A stretch of 64,000 nucleotides of DNA from contig NZ_LMLA01000008.1 in NCBI RefSeq assembly GCF_001421765.1, positions 310,906-374,905 of the forward strand, written 5' to 3'. The stretch comes from Sphingomonas sp. Leaf32 (GTDB lineage Bacteria > Pseudomonadota > Alphaproteobacteria > Sphingomonadales > Sphingomonadaceae). Positions 39,421 to 48,514 of this stretch are shown piece by piece (the first letter of the stretch is position 1; each line of letters opens with the position of its first letter). The notes under the pieces were generated by a model, which worked only from the letters and a program-made list of their open reading frames with translations, was not told the origin of the DNA and did not search any database. The position numbers and the translations under genes are program-made.

Positions 39421-40221
39421 TCAGGCAGCATCTTCCCGTTCGCCCCCGGCCGCCACGATACCGCACGCGACCTGCAACACGCCGAAATCAGCCTCGAACC
39501 GCTGGCCCGGCCGGATTTGGTGCACGCCGGTCACCGCGCCCGACGATACCCATGTCCCCGGCTCCAGCGTCCGTCCGCGCGCGGCGAGGCAGTCGACCAG
39601 GAACGCGACCGCCCCGATCGGCCCGTCGAGCATCGTCCGCGCAGTGGCGCTACCGACGACCGCGTCGTCGATGCACGATTCCACCGGCCAGTCGAGAAAG
39701 CCCAGTTCGCGCCAGCCGGGTACTTCCGCCCCGATCAACAGCCCGTAATTATTGCCGAAATCGCTGATCGTCACCAGCGGCCCGTCGGCGTTGATCCCGG
39801 CATAGGGCGAGCTGGCGATCTCTACGCCGATATGCACCGCATCGACCAGGTCCAGCGCCGCTTCGAGCGACAGGCCGGTACGGCCCGGCTGGGGGCTGCG
39901 ACCGATCCGCACGCAATATTCCGCCTCCGCCGCGGCGAAGCCATCGGCGATGACCGCCATCTGCGCGGTGCCCGCCCCAAAGACCTGATCGGCAAAGATC
40001 GGTCCGGCCAGCCGGTTGGCGCCGAGCGCGCTATCCAGCGGCGCGTTGATCCGTCCGACCTTCCACCCGGCAATGCCGCGCCCGTCGATCGCGATCGCGC
40101 GGTCCTGAATCGCATAGGCATCGGCGAGCGTCATGGGCGCATCGCCCGGATAGGGCGACAGTCCCGCCGCCTGCCGCCGCGCCGCCACGAACGCCTGTGC
40201 GATCCGATCGCGATTACCCAT
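39421..40221 (-). CDS. 2-keto-4-pentenoate hydratase-like protein (FAH superfamily)
   Basis: 266 aa from MGNRDRIAQAFVAARRQAAG. Family signatures are LADAYAIQDRAIAIDGRGIAGWKVG, an acidic metal site in AEAEYCVRIG and VHIGVEIASSPYAG, and TWVSSGAVTGVHQIRPGQRFEADFG near the end. Members hydrate 2-oxo-pentenoates or decarboxylate oxo-acids in meta-cleavage or sugar-acid pathways. Between a uronate-type transporter and a LacI regulator, it could act in uronate or L-arabinonate breakdown. Divergent from lacI, it shares a control region that contains the candidate operator. Confidence 0.85.
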   Translation of the reverse strand: MGNRDRIAQAFVAARRQAAGLSPYPGDAPMTLADAYAIQDRAIAIDGRGIAGWKVGRINAPLDSALGANRLAGPIFADQVFGAGTAQMAVIADGFAAAEAEYCVRIGRSPQPGRTGLSLEAALDLVDAVHIGVEIASSPYAGINADGPLVTISDFGNNYGLLIGAEVPGWRELGFLDWPVESCIDDAVVGSATARTMLDGPIGAVAFLVDCLAARGRTLEPGTWVSSGAVTGVHQIRPGQRFEADFGVLQVACGIVAAGGEREDAA

Positions 40222-40257
40222 GCCCCGGCCTCTCCCTATTCTGCGATCAGCGTATAG

Positions 40258-40270
40258 GAAACCGGTGTCA
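40258..40270. promoter_or_regulatory. Candidate LacI operator GAAACCGGTGTCA (copy 1)
   Basis: The reverse complement is TGACACCGGTTTC, identical in 13 of 13 bases to 45501-45513 and similar to 41391-41403. It lies in the divergent promoter region between the FAH gene and lacI. The CCGG-centred imperfect palindrome is the style of LacI/GalR-family operators. Confidence 0.6.
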
Positions 40271-40338
40271 CACGCAAGGCGATCAATTCGTCCCATCGGG
40301 ACATTGGCGGATCGCCCCGGTCAAGCTATCGAACGGAT

Positions 40339-41376
40339 ATGAAAAGGACCGGCCAGCCGACCATCAACGACGTCGCCCGCTTGGCCGGCGTCTCCAAGAA
40401 GACGGTCAGCCGGGTCATCAACCAGTCGCCGCTGCTGAATGGGGAGACGCGGGACAAGGTGCAGGCGGTAATCGCCGAGCTTGGCTACATCCCCAATCCG
40501 CAGGCGCGCGCGCTGGCATTGCGGCGCAACTTCCTGATCGCGCTGATCCACGACAATCCCAATGCCCAGATGGTATTGCGGGTGCAGCAGGGTTTGCTGG
40601 AGGTGCTGCGCGACACCGAATTCGAGCTGCTCGTTCATCCGGTCGATCGCGGCGCGCCCGACATGCGCGACGAAATCCGCCGCTTCCTCGAACGACAGCG
40701 ACCCTATGGCGTCATGCTGCTGCCGCCGATCTCGGAAAACGACGCGTTGGCGGCGCTGTGCGCGCAGATCGGCTGCCGTTATGTCCGCATGGGGTCTGCG
40801 GCGTTCGACGATCCGGGGCATATGGTATCGTCGAACGACCGGGAGGCGGTGCGCGGCGCGATCGACCATCTCTTTGCCGCCGGCCATCGCCGCATCTGCA
40901 TGATCGCCGGCCCGCATGGCTTCCGATCGGCGTTCGAGCGGCAACAGGGCTATGAGGAGGCGATGGAGGCCGCCGGACTGGGTGTGCAGCGTACCTGGAT
41001 CGCGCAGGGGGACTATACGTTCGAATCGGGGATGCGCGCCGCCGAACGGCTGCTCGACCTGTCGCCGCGCCCGACCGCGATCTTTTCCTCCAACGACGAA
41101 ATGGCGGCGGGGGCGCTGCACATCGCCCGGCAGCGCGGGCTGGACGTGCCGGAAAACCTGTCGATCGTCGGGTTCGACGACACCTCGATCGCGTCGCACC
41201 TCTGGCCGCCGCTCACCACCGTCCGCTGGCCGATCGCGACCATGGCCCGCGCCGCCGCGCTGAAGCTGATCGGCGAAGACGACGACGAACCGGACGCGGA
41301 CGCGCCGGAGGCCGAGGCGACGCTGTTCGTTTCCACCCTGATCCGCCGTGCATCGGTCGCCAAGCCGCAGACGTGA
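40339..41376 (+). CDS. LacI-family transcriptional regulator
   Basis: 345 aa. An N-terminal HTH (MKRTGQPTINDVARLAGVSKKTVSRVINQSPLLN, residues about 8-33) and hinge helix (YIPNPQARALAL) precede a periplasmic-binding-protein-like sensor domain (IFSSNDEMAAGALHIARQRGL; ENLSIVGFDDTSIASHLWPPLTTV). It represses or activates sugar genes when its ligand is absent, and here the ligand is probably a uronate or oligosaccharide. Divergent from the FAH gene, it shares a motif with two other promoter regions of the locus, which marks them as likely targets. Confidence 0.93.
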   Translation: MKRTGQPTINDVARLAGVSKKTVSRVINQSPLLNGETRDKVQAVIAELGYIPNPQARALALRRNFLIALIHDNPNAQMVLRVQQGLLEVLRDTEFELLVHPVDRGAPDMRDEIRRFLERQRPYGVMLLPPISENDALAALCAQIGCRYVRMGSAAFDDPGHMVSSNDREAVRGAIDHLFAAGHRRICMIAGPHGFRSAFERQQGYEEAMEAAGLGVQRTWIAQGDYTFESGMRAAERLLDLSPRPTAIFSSNDEMAAGALHIARQRGLDVPENLSIVGFDDTSIASHLWPPLTTVRWPIATMARAAALKLIGEDDDEPDADAPEAEATLFVSTLIRRASVAKPQT

Positions 41377-41390
41377 CTTGCGGCGGCTGA

Positions 41391-41403
41391 TGACACCGAT
41401 TAC
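41391..41403. promoter_or_regulatory. Candidate LacI operator, degenerate copy (TGACACCGATTAC)
   Basis: Eleven of thirteen bases match TGACACCGGTTTC, and it lies 170 bases before the carboxylesterase start. It is weaker than the other two copies and could be chance. Confidence 0.35.
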
Positions 41404-41435
41404 CTTGGCCCGAAAGATAATAACGCCAATACTGC

Positions 41436-41545
41436 CATTCATGCTGAGTAGGGGCTGAGCGAAGTCGAAGACCCGTATCGAAGCACCTGTCCAAGTCCTT
41501 CGATACGCCATTTCGACTTCGCTCAATGGCTACTCAGGACGAACG
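41436..41545. repeat. 110-base palindromic repeat before the carboxylesterase
   Basis: Left half TTCATGCTGAGTAGGGGCTG with GTCGAAGACCCGTATCGAAG; right half CCTTCGATACGCC then TGGCTACTCAGGACGAACG. Third member of the family at 37748 and 39311. It sits between lacI and the esterase and ends about 27 bases before the esterase ATG. Confidence 0.85.
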
Positions 41546-41571
41546 TTATGGTTTCGGTCAGGAGAGACTGC

Positions 41572-43104
41572 ATGACCCTGTCGATCGCCCGTCGCGACCT
41601 GATCGCCGGCGCCGCTGCACTGACCCTGCTGCGCCCGGCATACGCCGCCGGCGCGGACCCGGTGGTCACCGCTCCCGCGGGAAGCTGGCGGGGCACGACG
41701 CAAGGTGGCGTGCAGGTCTTTCGCGGCATCCGCTACGGCGTCGACCCGACCCGCTTTCGATTTCAACCGGTTACGGCACCCGCCCCCGTTCGCGACACGC
41801 TGGACGCGACCGCATTCGCCCCCTCCTGCCCGCAACGTGCCGACATCGGCGTCGAGTCCGAGGACTGCCTGTTTCTCAACATCTGGACTCCGGATGCCCG
41901 CGCGCACGCCAATCGCCCGGTCATGGTCTATTTCCATGGCGGCGCGTACATGAACGGCACGGTGGTCGATCCGCTGGTACATGGACACCAACTGGCGGCG
42001 GACGGCGATGTCGTCGTGGTGACGGTCAACCACCGGCTGAACGCGCTGGGGTATCTCTATCTCGCCCGGCTCGACCCGCGCTTTCCCGACAGCGGCAATG
42101 TCGGGCAGCGCGACCTGCTGCTCGCCCTGCGCTGGATCAGAACCAACATCGCGCAGTTCGGCGGCGATCCCGGCCGGGTCATGTTGTTCGGCCAGTCGGG
42201 CGGCGGCGCGAAGATCGCGACGTTGCTGGCGATGCCCGACGCTGCCGGACTGTTCCACGCCGCCGCGACGATGAGCGGGCAACAGGTCACCGCCTCCGGC
42301 CCGCTGAACGCCACCCGCCGCGCACGGGCGCTCCTCTCCCGCCTGAAGGCGACCCCGGCCGAAGCCGCGACCCTGCCCGTCGAACGGCTGATCGACGCGC
42401 TGTCGGCCGAGGACCCCATCCTCGGCGGCGGAGTCTATATGGGGCCAGTGCTCGACATGCGGTCGCTCCAGCGGCACCCGTTCTGGCCCGATGCCCATCC
42501 GCTCGGTCGCAACATTCCGCTGATCCTGGGCAATACGCGGGAGGAAACCCGTGCCTTCATCGCGCCCCAGCCCGACCTGAACTGGACCAATCTCGCAGCC
42601 CGCATCGCCCCGCAACTTCGCGTCGATGCGCACCCTGAATGGCTCGTCGCACAGTATCGCGCCCGGTTCCCGGCGATGACCCCGGCCGACATCCTGTACC
42701 GCGCGACCACCGCCGGGCGCAGCTGGCCGGGACAGGTGATCGAGGCGGAGGCACGCGCCGCCGCCGGCACCCCCGCCTGGGTCTATCAGCTCGATTACGG
42801 ATCGCCGGTGCGGCCGGGCGGCGGCGCGGCGCATACCGACGATATTCCGCTGGTGTTCGGGACGCTCGATGCCGCCGGGTCGATGAGCGGCACCGGCCCC
42901 GCCGCCCGTGCGGTTTCCGCAGGGATGATGGCGGCGTTCACGTCCCTCGCCCGCAACGGTCATCCGGGTCGCGACTGGCCGCGCCACACCCTGCCCGACC
43001 GCGCGACGATGGTGTTCGACACCACCAGCCGGGTGGTGAACGATCCCCGCCGCTGGGAGCGCGAGCTGTTCGCCCGCTTTCCGTACATCCAGCCGGGGAC
43101 GTGA
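41572..43104 (+). CDS. Secreted type-B carboxylesterase
   Basis: 510 aa. The ATG at 41572 has AGGAGA 7 bases upstream. The N-terminus TLSIARRDLIAGAAALTLL is a Tat-like twin-arginine signal. Alpha/beta-hydrolase fold with the oxyanion region VYFHGGAYMNG, the nucleophile elbow MLFGQSGGGAKI, and C-terminal HTDDIPLVFGTLD with the catalytic histidine. It belongs to the para-nitrobenzyl/cholinesterase group. In a pectin locus it may remove acetyl, methyl or feruloyl groups from the polysaccharide in the periplasm. The substrate is inferred from context. Confidence 0.9.
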   Translation: MTLSIARRDLIAGAAALTLLRPAYAAGADPVVTAPAGSWRGTTQGGVQVFRGIRYGVDPTRFRFQPVTAPAPVRDTLDATAFAPSCPQRADIGVESEDCLFLNIWTPDARAHANRPVMVYFHGGAYMNGTVVDPLVHGHQLAADGDVVVVTVNHRLNALGYLYLARLDPRFPDSGNVGQRDLLLALRWIRTNIAQFGGDPGRVMLFGQSGGGAKIATLLAMPDAAGLFHAAATMSGQQVTASGPLNATRRARALLSRLKATPAEAATLPVERLIDALSAEDPILGGGVYMGPVLDMRSLQRHPFWPDAHPLGRNIPLILGNTREETRAFIAPQPDLNWTNLAARIAPQLRVDAHPEWLVAQYRARFPAMTPADILYRATTAGRSWPGQVIEAEARAAAGTPAWVYQLDYGSPVRPGGGAAHTDDIPLVFGTLDAAGSMSGTGPAARAVSAGMMAAFTSLARNGHPGRDWPRHTLPDRATMVFDTTSRVVNDPRRWERELFARFPYIQPGT

Positions 43105-43125
43105 GGCTACTCGCCGTGACTTGAA

Positions 43126-43327
43126 CGCCATCCCGGCGAAGGCTAGGACCGATCGACCTTCACCGACTTATCGTCACCCCGGACTTGTTCCTTGGTCCAC
43201 GGCGCGGCGATCGGTGCCGCCAGCGCTTATCAGGGCAGCGCGAGCGGCGAAGTGGACCCCGGAACAAGTCCGGGGTGACGAAATAGAATGTAAATGTCGA
43301 TCCGTCCCAGCCTTTGCCGGGATGACG
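43126..43327. repeat. Nested REP-like repeats: one inverted pair inside another
   Basis: The outer arms begin CGCCATCCCGGCGAAGGCTA (43126) and end CAGCCTTTGCCGGGATGACG (43327). Between them a complete second pair of another family occupies 43172-43280, with 29-base arms that match in 27 positions (CGTCACCCCGGACTTGTTCC). A related stretch of the outer plus inner boundary recurs at 57376-57434. Confidence 0.88.
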
Positions 43328-43334
43328 TTCCTGT

Positions 43335-44066
43335 TCACCGCCGCCGCCCGGTCGCCCAGTCGAGCGCCCCGCCGACATGCCGCAACACGCGCGGATCGCT
43401 CCAGCTTTCCTTGCGGTGGCCAAGCCCGGTGTAGAACACCCGCCCCTTCCCCACGCGATGCGCCCAGACGAGCGGCTTCGGGTTCACGTCGCTGGCGCCG
43501 ATCGATTGCGGGTCGAAGGTCAGCAGATGGTCGAGATCGGTCGACAGGTCGCGAAAACCATACCATTCGTCGGCGATCCGGAAATGTCCGGGCAGGCCAT
43601 CAACCGCCGGATGGCGATGCGGCGTGCGCGTCACCTCGGCCTCCGGCGTGCCCGGCGGGTGCTGGGCAAAGCGCCCGCCGATCATCCGCGCATACCAGGG
43701 CCAGCTATAGTGCGAATCGGCCGCGGCATGGATCGCGACGATCCCGCCGCCGCCCTCGACATAGCGTTGCAGGGCATCGCGACGTGGCCCCACGAACCAT
43801 TCGCTCTCCGGCCGCTTCGGGTCGGTCGTGGTCGATACCAGCACGATCGCGGCATAGGTCAGCGGTTGGTCGAACACCGCCGGATCGTCGCTCGCGACCG
43901 GCTCCAGACCCTTGTCGCGCGCCAGCGTCGTCAGCGCGACCACGGCCACGGGAATCGAATCATGCACGAACCCGGTCGCGCGGTGGAACAGCAGCACGCG
44001 CGGTGCCGCCATGCCCGGCACCGCGAACAGCAGCGCCAGCAGCGTGACGATCAGCCGGACGATCAT
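43335..44066 (-). CDS. Secreted ThuA-domain protein
   Basis: 243 aa. The signal peptide is MIVRLIVTLLALLFAVPGMA. The ThuA fold (class I glutamine-amidotransferase-like) shows RVLLFHRATGFVHDSIP, GGGIVAIHAAADSHYSWPWYARMIGG and KGRVFYTGLGHRKESW. ThuA domains are found in trehalose and glycan utilisation loci and are often secreted in glycan-degrading bacteria; activity is poorly defined. Its ATG overlaps the stop of the pectate lyase gene, so it is co-translated with it. Confidence 0.9.
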   Translation of the reverse strand: MIVRLIVTLLALLFAVPGMAAPRVLLFHRATGFVHDSIPVAVVALTTLARDKGLEPVASDDPAVFDQPLTYAAIVLVSTTTDPKRPESEWFVGPRRDALQRYVEGGGGIVAIHAAADSHYSWPWYARMIGGRFAQHPPGTPEAEVTRTPHRHPAVDGLPGHFRIADEWYGFRDLSTDLDHLLTFDPQSIGASDVNPKPLVWAHRVGKGRVFYTGLGHRKESWSDPRVLRHVGGALDWATGRRR

Positions 44067-45442
44067 TGCCGCATCGCCCGGTCGCGCACCGACAGCGATT
44101 CCTGGATCGGCCCCTTCTGCCCGGGATAGCGTCCAGATCTCGGCTCCATCGTCCCCATGTCCCATTCCGCCTCGACGAACGGTGCGGTCGTCGGCACCGG
44201 ATGGGGATATTCGCTTACCTGCCGTTCGTCGTCGATGATCTTTCCGCGCCCTTCGGCCACGAAGAACAGCACGCGGATGTCGTCGGCATCGCGGTCCCAT
44301 GGCCGCGCGCCGGCATTGGCCAGCACATGCGTCTCGACATCCTGCGCGGGGAGTACGGGAAGGCCGGCGGGCCACACCGGCGGGGTCTTCGCCTCGATCA
44401 GCTTCGCCCGCGTCACGCCATAGCGCCCGAACATCGGCAGCGGGCCACCATGTTTGTCGACCGCGACATTGTCGCGCCCATGATAGCGCAGGTCGCCATC
44501 GCCGCCGAGCATCAGAAACGGCAGGTTGACGTCGGTCGACGGCCCGGCGCGCATGACATTGCCGACCGCCGACAGCTTGCCCTCCTGATACGCATGGCCG
44601 GCCCATTCCAGCGCCATCAGGTTGTAATGCACCGCGCGCGTGCCGGGATCGTAGATCAGGTTGTTGACCACCGCCGCCTGCACGCCACCCTTCAACAGCG
44701 GGCTGCGCTCGACATTATGGGCATAGACGTTGCGCCAGATCAGGATGTTGGTGGCGTTGTCGTGGATCAGCGACCCCTTGCTGTGTTCGCCCTTGGGATG
44801 GCTGGCATCGGCCAGCCCCTCGGCCAGCAAATTGTAGCTGAAGGTGATGTTGTGGCTGGTCCCGCGCCGCCAGTCGTCGGGTGTCGCGCCGGTGAAGCGC
44901 GGGCCGGAGGCGGACAGGTTTTCGTCCAGCCCCCAGCTCATCGTGCAATGGTCGACGATGACATTGTGCGCCGACACGGTGTTCATCGCATCGACCTCCC
45001 ACCCCGACCGCTTGGGCTGTCCGTCGAGGCCGGGCCGCACGCGCAGATGGCGAACGATCACGTCATGCGCGCGAATGTCGATGCCGCCGCGGATGATCGT
45101 GATGCCCGGCGACGGCGCGGTCTGTCCGGCGATGGTCAGAAACGGTTCGGTGATGGTCAGCGTCGAGCGGCCGAGATCGATCACGCCGCCCACTTCGAAC
45201 ACGACGATGCGCGGGCCTTTCGCCTCCAGCGCGGCCTTGAACGATCCGGGGCCGTCGGGCGCCAGCGTCGTCACGCGGATGATCCGCCCGCCGCGCCCGC
45301 CAGGCGTCGCCGCCGCCCACCCCTGTGCGCCCGGAAATGCGCTAACCCCCGCTGGCGTCGCGGTATTTTGCGCAGGCGCCATAGTCGCGGCCATCGCGAC
45401 CGGCAACAGGCCGCACAGGGCCAGGGCGATCCGTCGGTTCAT
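44063..45442 (-). CDS. Secreted pectate lyase (PL1-type)
   Basis: 459 aa from MNRRIALALCGLLPVAMA with GAGAGG upstream; the signal peptide ends near APAQ. Right-handed beta-helix features are FPGAQGWAAATPGGRGGRIIRVTTL, then the pectate-lyase signature VIVDHCTMSWGLDENLS with the calcium-site acids, and HNVERSPLLKGG. It cleaves polygalacturonate by beta-elimination with Ca2+, in the periplasm or outside the cell. It defines the pectin theme of the locus. It is divergent from the carbohydrate TonB receptor across a region holding a perfect copy of the candidate LacI operator. Confidence 0.9.
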   Translation of the reverse strand: MNRRIALALCGLLPVAMAATMAPAQNTATPAGVSAFPGAQGWAAATPGGRGGRIIRVTTLAPDGPGSFKAALEAKGPRIVVFEVGGVIDLGRSTLTITEPFLTIAGQTAPSPGITIIRGGIDIRAHDVIVRHLRVRPGLDGQPKRSGWEVDAMNTVSAHNVIVDHCTMSWGLDENLSASGPRFTGATPDDWRRGTSHNITFSYNLLAEGLADASHPKGEHSKGSLIHDNATNILIWRNVYAHNVERSPLLKGGVQAAVVNNLIYDPGTRAVHYNLMALEWAGHAYQEGKLSAVGNVMRAGPSTDVNLPFLMLGGDGDLRYHGRDNVAVDKHGGPLPMFGRYGVTRAKLIEAKTPPVWPAGLPVLPAQDVETHVLANAGARPWDRDADDIRVLFFVAEGRGKIIDDERQVSEYPHPVPTTAPFVEAEWDMGTMEPRSGRYPGQKGPIQESLSVRDRAMRQ

Positions 45443-45500
45443 ATCGATTTCCTCTCCGCGCGCTTCTTGACAGCTTCGTCGTGACGGCACAATGTCGCGT

Positions 45501-45513
45501 TGACACCGGTTTC
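45501..45513. promoter_or_regulatory. Candidate LacI operator TGACACCGGTTTC (copy 2)
   Basis: Identical to the motif in the lacI control region (13 of 13). It lies between the divergent pectate lyase (start 45442) and TonB-receptor (start 45677) genes, so it could control both. A related AAAACCGGATT stands 20 bases away. Confidence 0.6.
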
Positions 45514-45676
45514 TCAAGCCGAAAACGGCAAAACCGGATTCTCGCGGTGGATCACGCCATCGCGGGAAGGATCAACGGAGGTGCGGGCCGAACGAGGCCC
45601 CGTGCCGCCGACAAGCTGATGACCGCCGGGGCAGTGGAATTGCCCCCGGTGTCATCGCGCAGGGAGAGGGATTGCC

Positions 45677-48514
45677 ATGGAAGTTCGCACCAATCGCCGC
45701 CTCATTCGCGCGCTGCTTGCCGCGACGTCGCTCATCGCCGTTACCGGCGCGGCGCACGCACAGGAAGCACCCGCCCCCGCCGACCCGGCACAGACCGCCG
45801 ACGATGCCGAGGGCGAGATCATCGTCACCGGCTTTCGCGCGTCGCTGAACGCCGCGCTGAACGTGAAGCGTCAGTCGGTCGGCGCGGTCGATGCCATCGT
45901 CGCCGAAGACATCGCCAAGTTCCCCGACCAGAATCTTGCCGAATCGCTCCAGCGCATTCCCGGCATCGCCATCCAGCGTGACGGCGGCGAAGGCCGCGCG
46001 ATCACCGTCCGGGGCCTCGGCGCGCAATTCACGCGCGTCCGGGTCAACGGCCTCGAAACCGTCACCACGTCGAGCGACGGCGCATCCGCCAATCGCGACC
46101 GGTCGTTCGATTTCAACGTCTTCGCCTCCGAACTGTTCAGCTCGATCGTGGTGCACAAGACCGCCTCGGCCGATCTGGACGAAGGGTCGCTGGGCGCGGT
46201 CGTCGACCTCAACACCGGCAACCCGCTGGCGGGCAAGACCGGCGTGACCGTCGCCGCCTCCGCCGTCGCCAATTACAACGACCTGTCGAAGACGGTCGGT
46301 CCGCGCTTCGCCGGGCTGATCGGCTGGAAATCACCCGACGGGACGCTCGGCGCGTCGGTGTCGGTCGCCTATCAGGACACGGTCACCAAGGAGATCGGCA
46401 ACAACACCGTCCGCTGGGCGCAGGCGCGCTTCGATTCGGTCGACGGCACGCGCTGCTGGACCGCGCCGAACCGGGGCGGCACCTACATCGCCGGCGCGGC
46501 GTGCGACAAGGCGGCGCTGTCGTTCCACCCGCGCATCCCGCGCTATGGCGAGGTGACGCACAGCCGCGAGCGGCTGGGGCTTACCGGCAGCGTGCAATGG
46601 TCGCCGATCGACGCGACCAAGGTGTCGATCGACGGCCTGTATTCGCGCTTCCGCGCCGATCGCCGCGAGAAATGGGGCGAAGTGCTGCTGCGCTCGAACG
46701 AACGTCAGATCGACGTCCTGAACCCGACCTATGATGCGAACAACAACATGGTGTCGGCGACGCTGAACGACGCTTGGGTCCGCACCGAACATTATCTGCG
46801 CCAGTCGCAGACGGAGTTCTACCAGATCGGCGGCACCTGGGATCAGGATGTCGGCGACAAGTTCCGCTTCACCCTGCTCGGCGGCTATTCGAAATCCGAC
46901 GCCAGCGTGCCGGTAGAAACGACGCTGGTGTTCGACGATCGCGATGCGCAGGGCTATCGCTACGACTACAGCGATAAAAATTCGCCGCTGCTCGCCTTCG
47001 GCACCAGCGTCACCGACCCGGCCAATTTCCAGCTCGCCGAAATCCGCGATCGCCCGTCCGACGTGGTGAACCAGTTCAAGACCGCGCAGTTGCGCACCGA
47101 ATGGGATGTGGCGGAAGGGTTCCAGGTCCGCGTCGGCGGCATGTGGCGGCGCTATGACTATGACACCACCGCCTTCACCCGCGACACGGCGGTGTGCGGC
47201 AATGGCGGGCGCGATCTGGTGCTGGGCACGATCACCTGTTCGGCCAGCACCGCGTTCGGCCCGACCGCCATCTACGGCTTCCAGGCGACGCCGCAGCTGT
47301 CGGAGCTGTTCACGCTCAAGGGAGCGAAGACGCCTTCGGGCACCACGACCCAATGGCTGATCCCCAACCTCGACGCCGCGACGCAGTTCACCGGCCTGTA
47401 CAACCGCCCGCTGGCGCTCGACGTCGGCAACAATCGCGGCGTGACCGAGGAGACGAAGGGCGGCTATCTGCAATTCGATGCCAAGGGCACGGTCTTCGGC
47501 CTCGAATACGCCGCCAATGCCGGCATCCGCTATGTCCGCACCGACCAGTCGTCCTATGGCATCAACAGTGGCGTCAACGTGACGGTGAAGCGCGATTACG
47601 AGGACTGGCTGCCCTCGATGAACGTCGCGCTGTACCCGACGCCCGACATCATCGTGCGCGGCGCGATCGCGAAGGTCATCACCCGCCCGTCGCTCGGCAA
47701 CCTGACGCCCGGCGGATCAGCCGACGGCTTCAACTTCCGCGTGACCAGCGGCAACCCGTTCCTCGAACCGTTCCGCGCGACCAATTACGATCTGGCCGCC
47801 GAATGGTATTTCGCGCCGCAATCGGCCTTCTCGGTCGCGCTGTTCCGCAAGGACGTGGCGAGCTTCCCGGTCGCGATTTCGCGCAGCGGCACCTTCACCG
47901 AAACCGGCCTGTCGCCCTCGGTGCTGGTGTCGTCCTCGCCCGCCGCGCTCAATCCCGCACTGCAATCGCAGGATATCTGGACGATCTCCACCACCGGTAA
48001 CGGCACGGGGGCGACGCTCGACGGGATCGAGATCGCGTTGCAGGCGCCGTTCCGCTTCCTGCCGGGCGTGCTGCGCAACTTCGGCGGGATCGTGAACGCG
48101 ACCTTCGTCCGCTCGGACGCCGATTATACCCAGCAAGGGCCGGCGACGACGCCCGGCGGCACGCTGCCCACCGTGGCGCGCACCGAAACGCTGTACAATG
48201 TGTCCAAGCGCCAGTTCAACGCGACGCTGTATTACGAGGATGCGAAGTTCAGCGCGCGCACCTCGGTCGCCTATCGCGGCCCCTATGTCGATGGCGGTTC
48301 GGGCACCGGCAACATCTTCGAAGGCTATGATTCGATCGCGAACGTCGATGCGTCGATCCGCTACAAGCTGACCGACTTCCTCGAACTGTCGCTGGAGGGG
48401 ACAAACCTGACCGACGCCTATCGCCGCCGGATCACCGACGTCGACGTGCGCCGCAATTACGAGAACAACCATTTCGGCCGCACGCTGCTGGTCGGCGCAC
48501 GGGTCAAGATGTGA
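45677..48514 (+). CDS. TonB-dependent receptor of the carbohydrate-uptake type
   Basis: 945 aa, ribosome site AGGGAGAGG. The signal peptide ends at AHAQ. The plug is EIIVTGFRASLNAALNVKRQ, then VDAIVAEDIAKFPDQNLAES and LQRIPGIAIQRDGGEGR. This VVAEDIGKFPDxNVAESLQRIPG pattern is the hallmark of the Caulobacter/Xanthomonas TonB receptors that import plant oligosaccharides. The barrel ends LLVGARVKM, slightly unusual in lacking a terminal Phe or Trp. It probably takes up pectin or arabinan fragments. Its TGA overlaps the GTG start of the GH43 gene. Confidence 0.93.
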   Translation: MEVRTNRRLIRALLAATSLIAVTGAAHAQEAPAPADPAQTADDAEGEIIVTGFRASLNAALNVKRQSVGAVDAIVAEDIAKFPDQNLAESLQRIPGIAIQRDGGEGRAITVRGLGAQFTRVRVNGLETVTTSSDGASANRDRSFDFNVFASELFSSIVVHKTASADLDEGSLGAVVDLNTGNPLAGKTGVTVAASAVANYNDLSKTVGPRFAGLIGWKSPDGTLGASVSVAYQDTVTKEIGNNTVRWAQARFDSVDGTRCWTAPNRGGTYIAGAACDKAALSFHPRIPRYGEVTHSRERLGLTGSVQWSPIDATKVSIDGLYSRFRADRREKWGEVLLRSNERQIDVLNPTYDANNNMVSATLNDAWVRTEHYLRQSQTEFYQIGGTWDQDVGDKFRFTLLGGYSKSDASVPVETTLVFDDRDAQGYRYDYSDKNSPLLAFGTSVTDPANFQLAEIRDRPSDVVNQFKTAQLRTEWDVAEGFQVRVGGMWRRYDYDTTAFTRDTAVCGNGGRDLVLGTITCSASTAFGPTAIYGFQATPQLSELFTLKGAKTPSGTTTQWLIPNLDAATQFTGLYNRPLALDVGNNRGVTEETKGGYLQFDAKGTVFGLEYAANAGIRYVRTDQSSYGINSGVNVTVKRDYEDWLPSMNVALYPTPDIIVRGAIAKVITRPSLGNLTPGGSADGFNFRVTSGNPFLEPFRATNYDLAAEWYFAPQSAFSVALFRKDVASFPVAISRSGTFTETGLSPSVLVSSSPAALNPALQSQDIWTISTTGNGTGATLDGIEIALQAPFRFLPGVLRNFGGIVNATFVRSDADYTQQGPATTPGGTLPTVARTETLYNVSKRQFNATLYYEDAKFSARTSVAYRGPYVDGGSGTGNIFEGYDSIANVDASIRYKLTDFLELSLEGTNLTDAYRRRITDVDVRRNYENNHFGRTLLVGARVKM

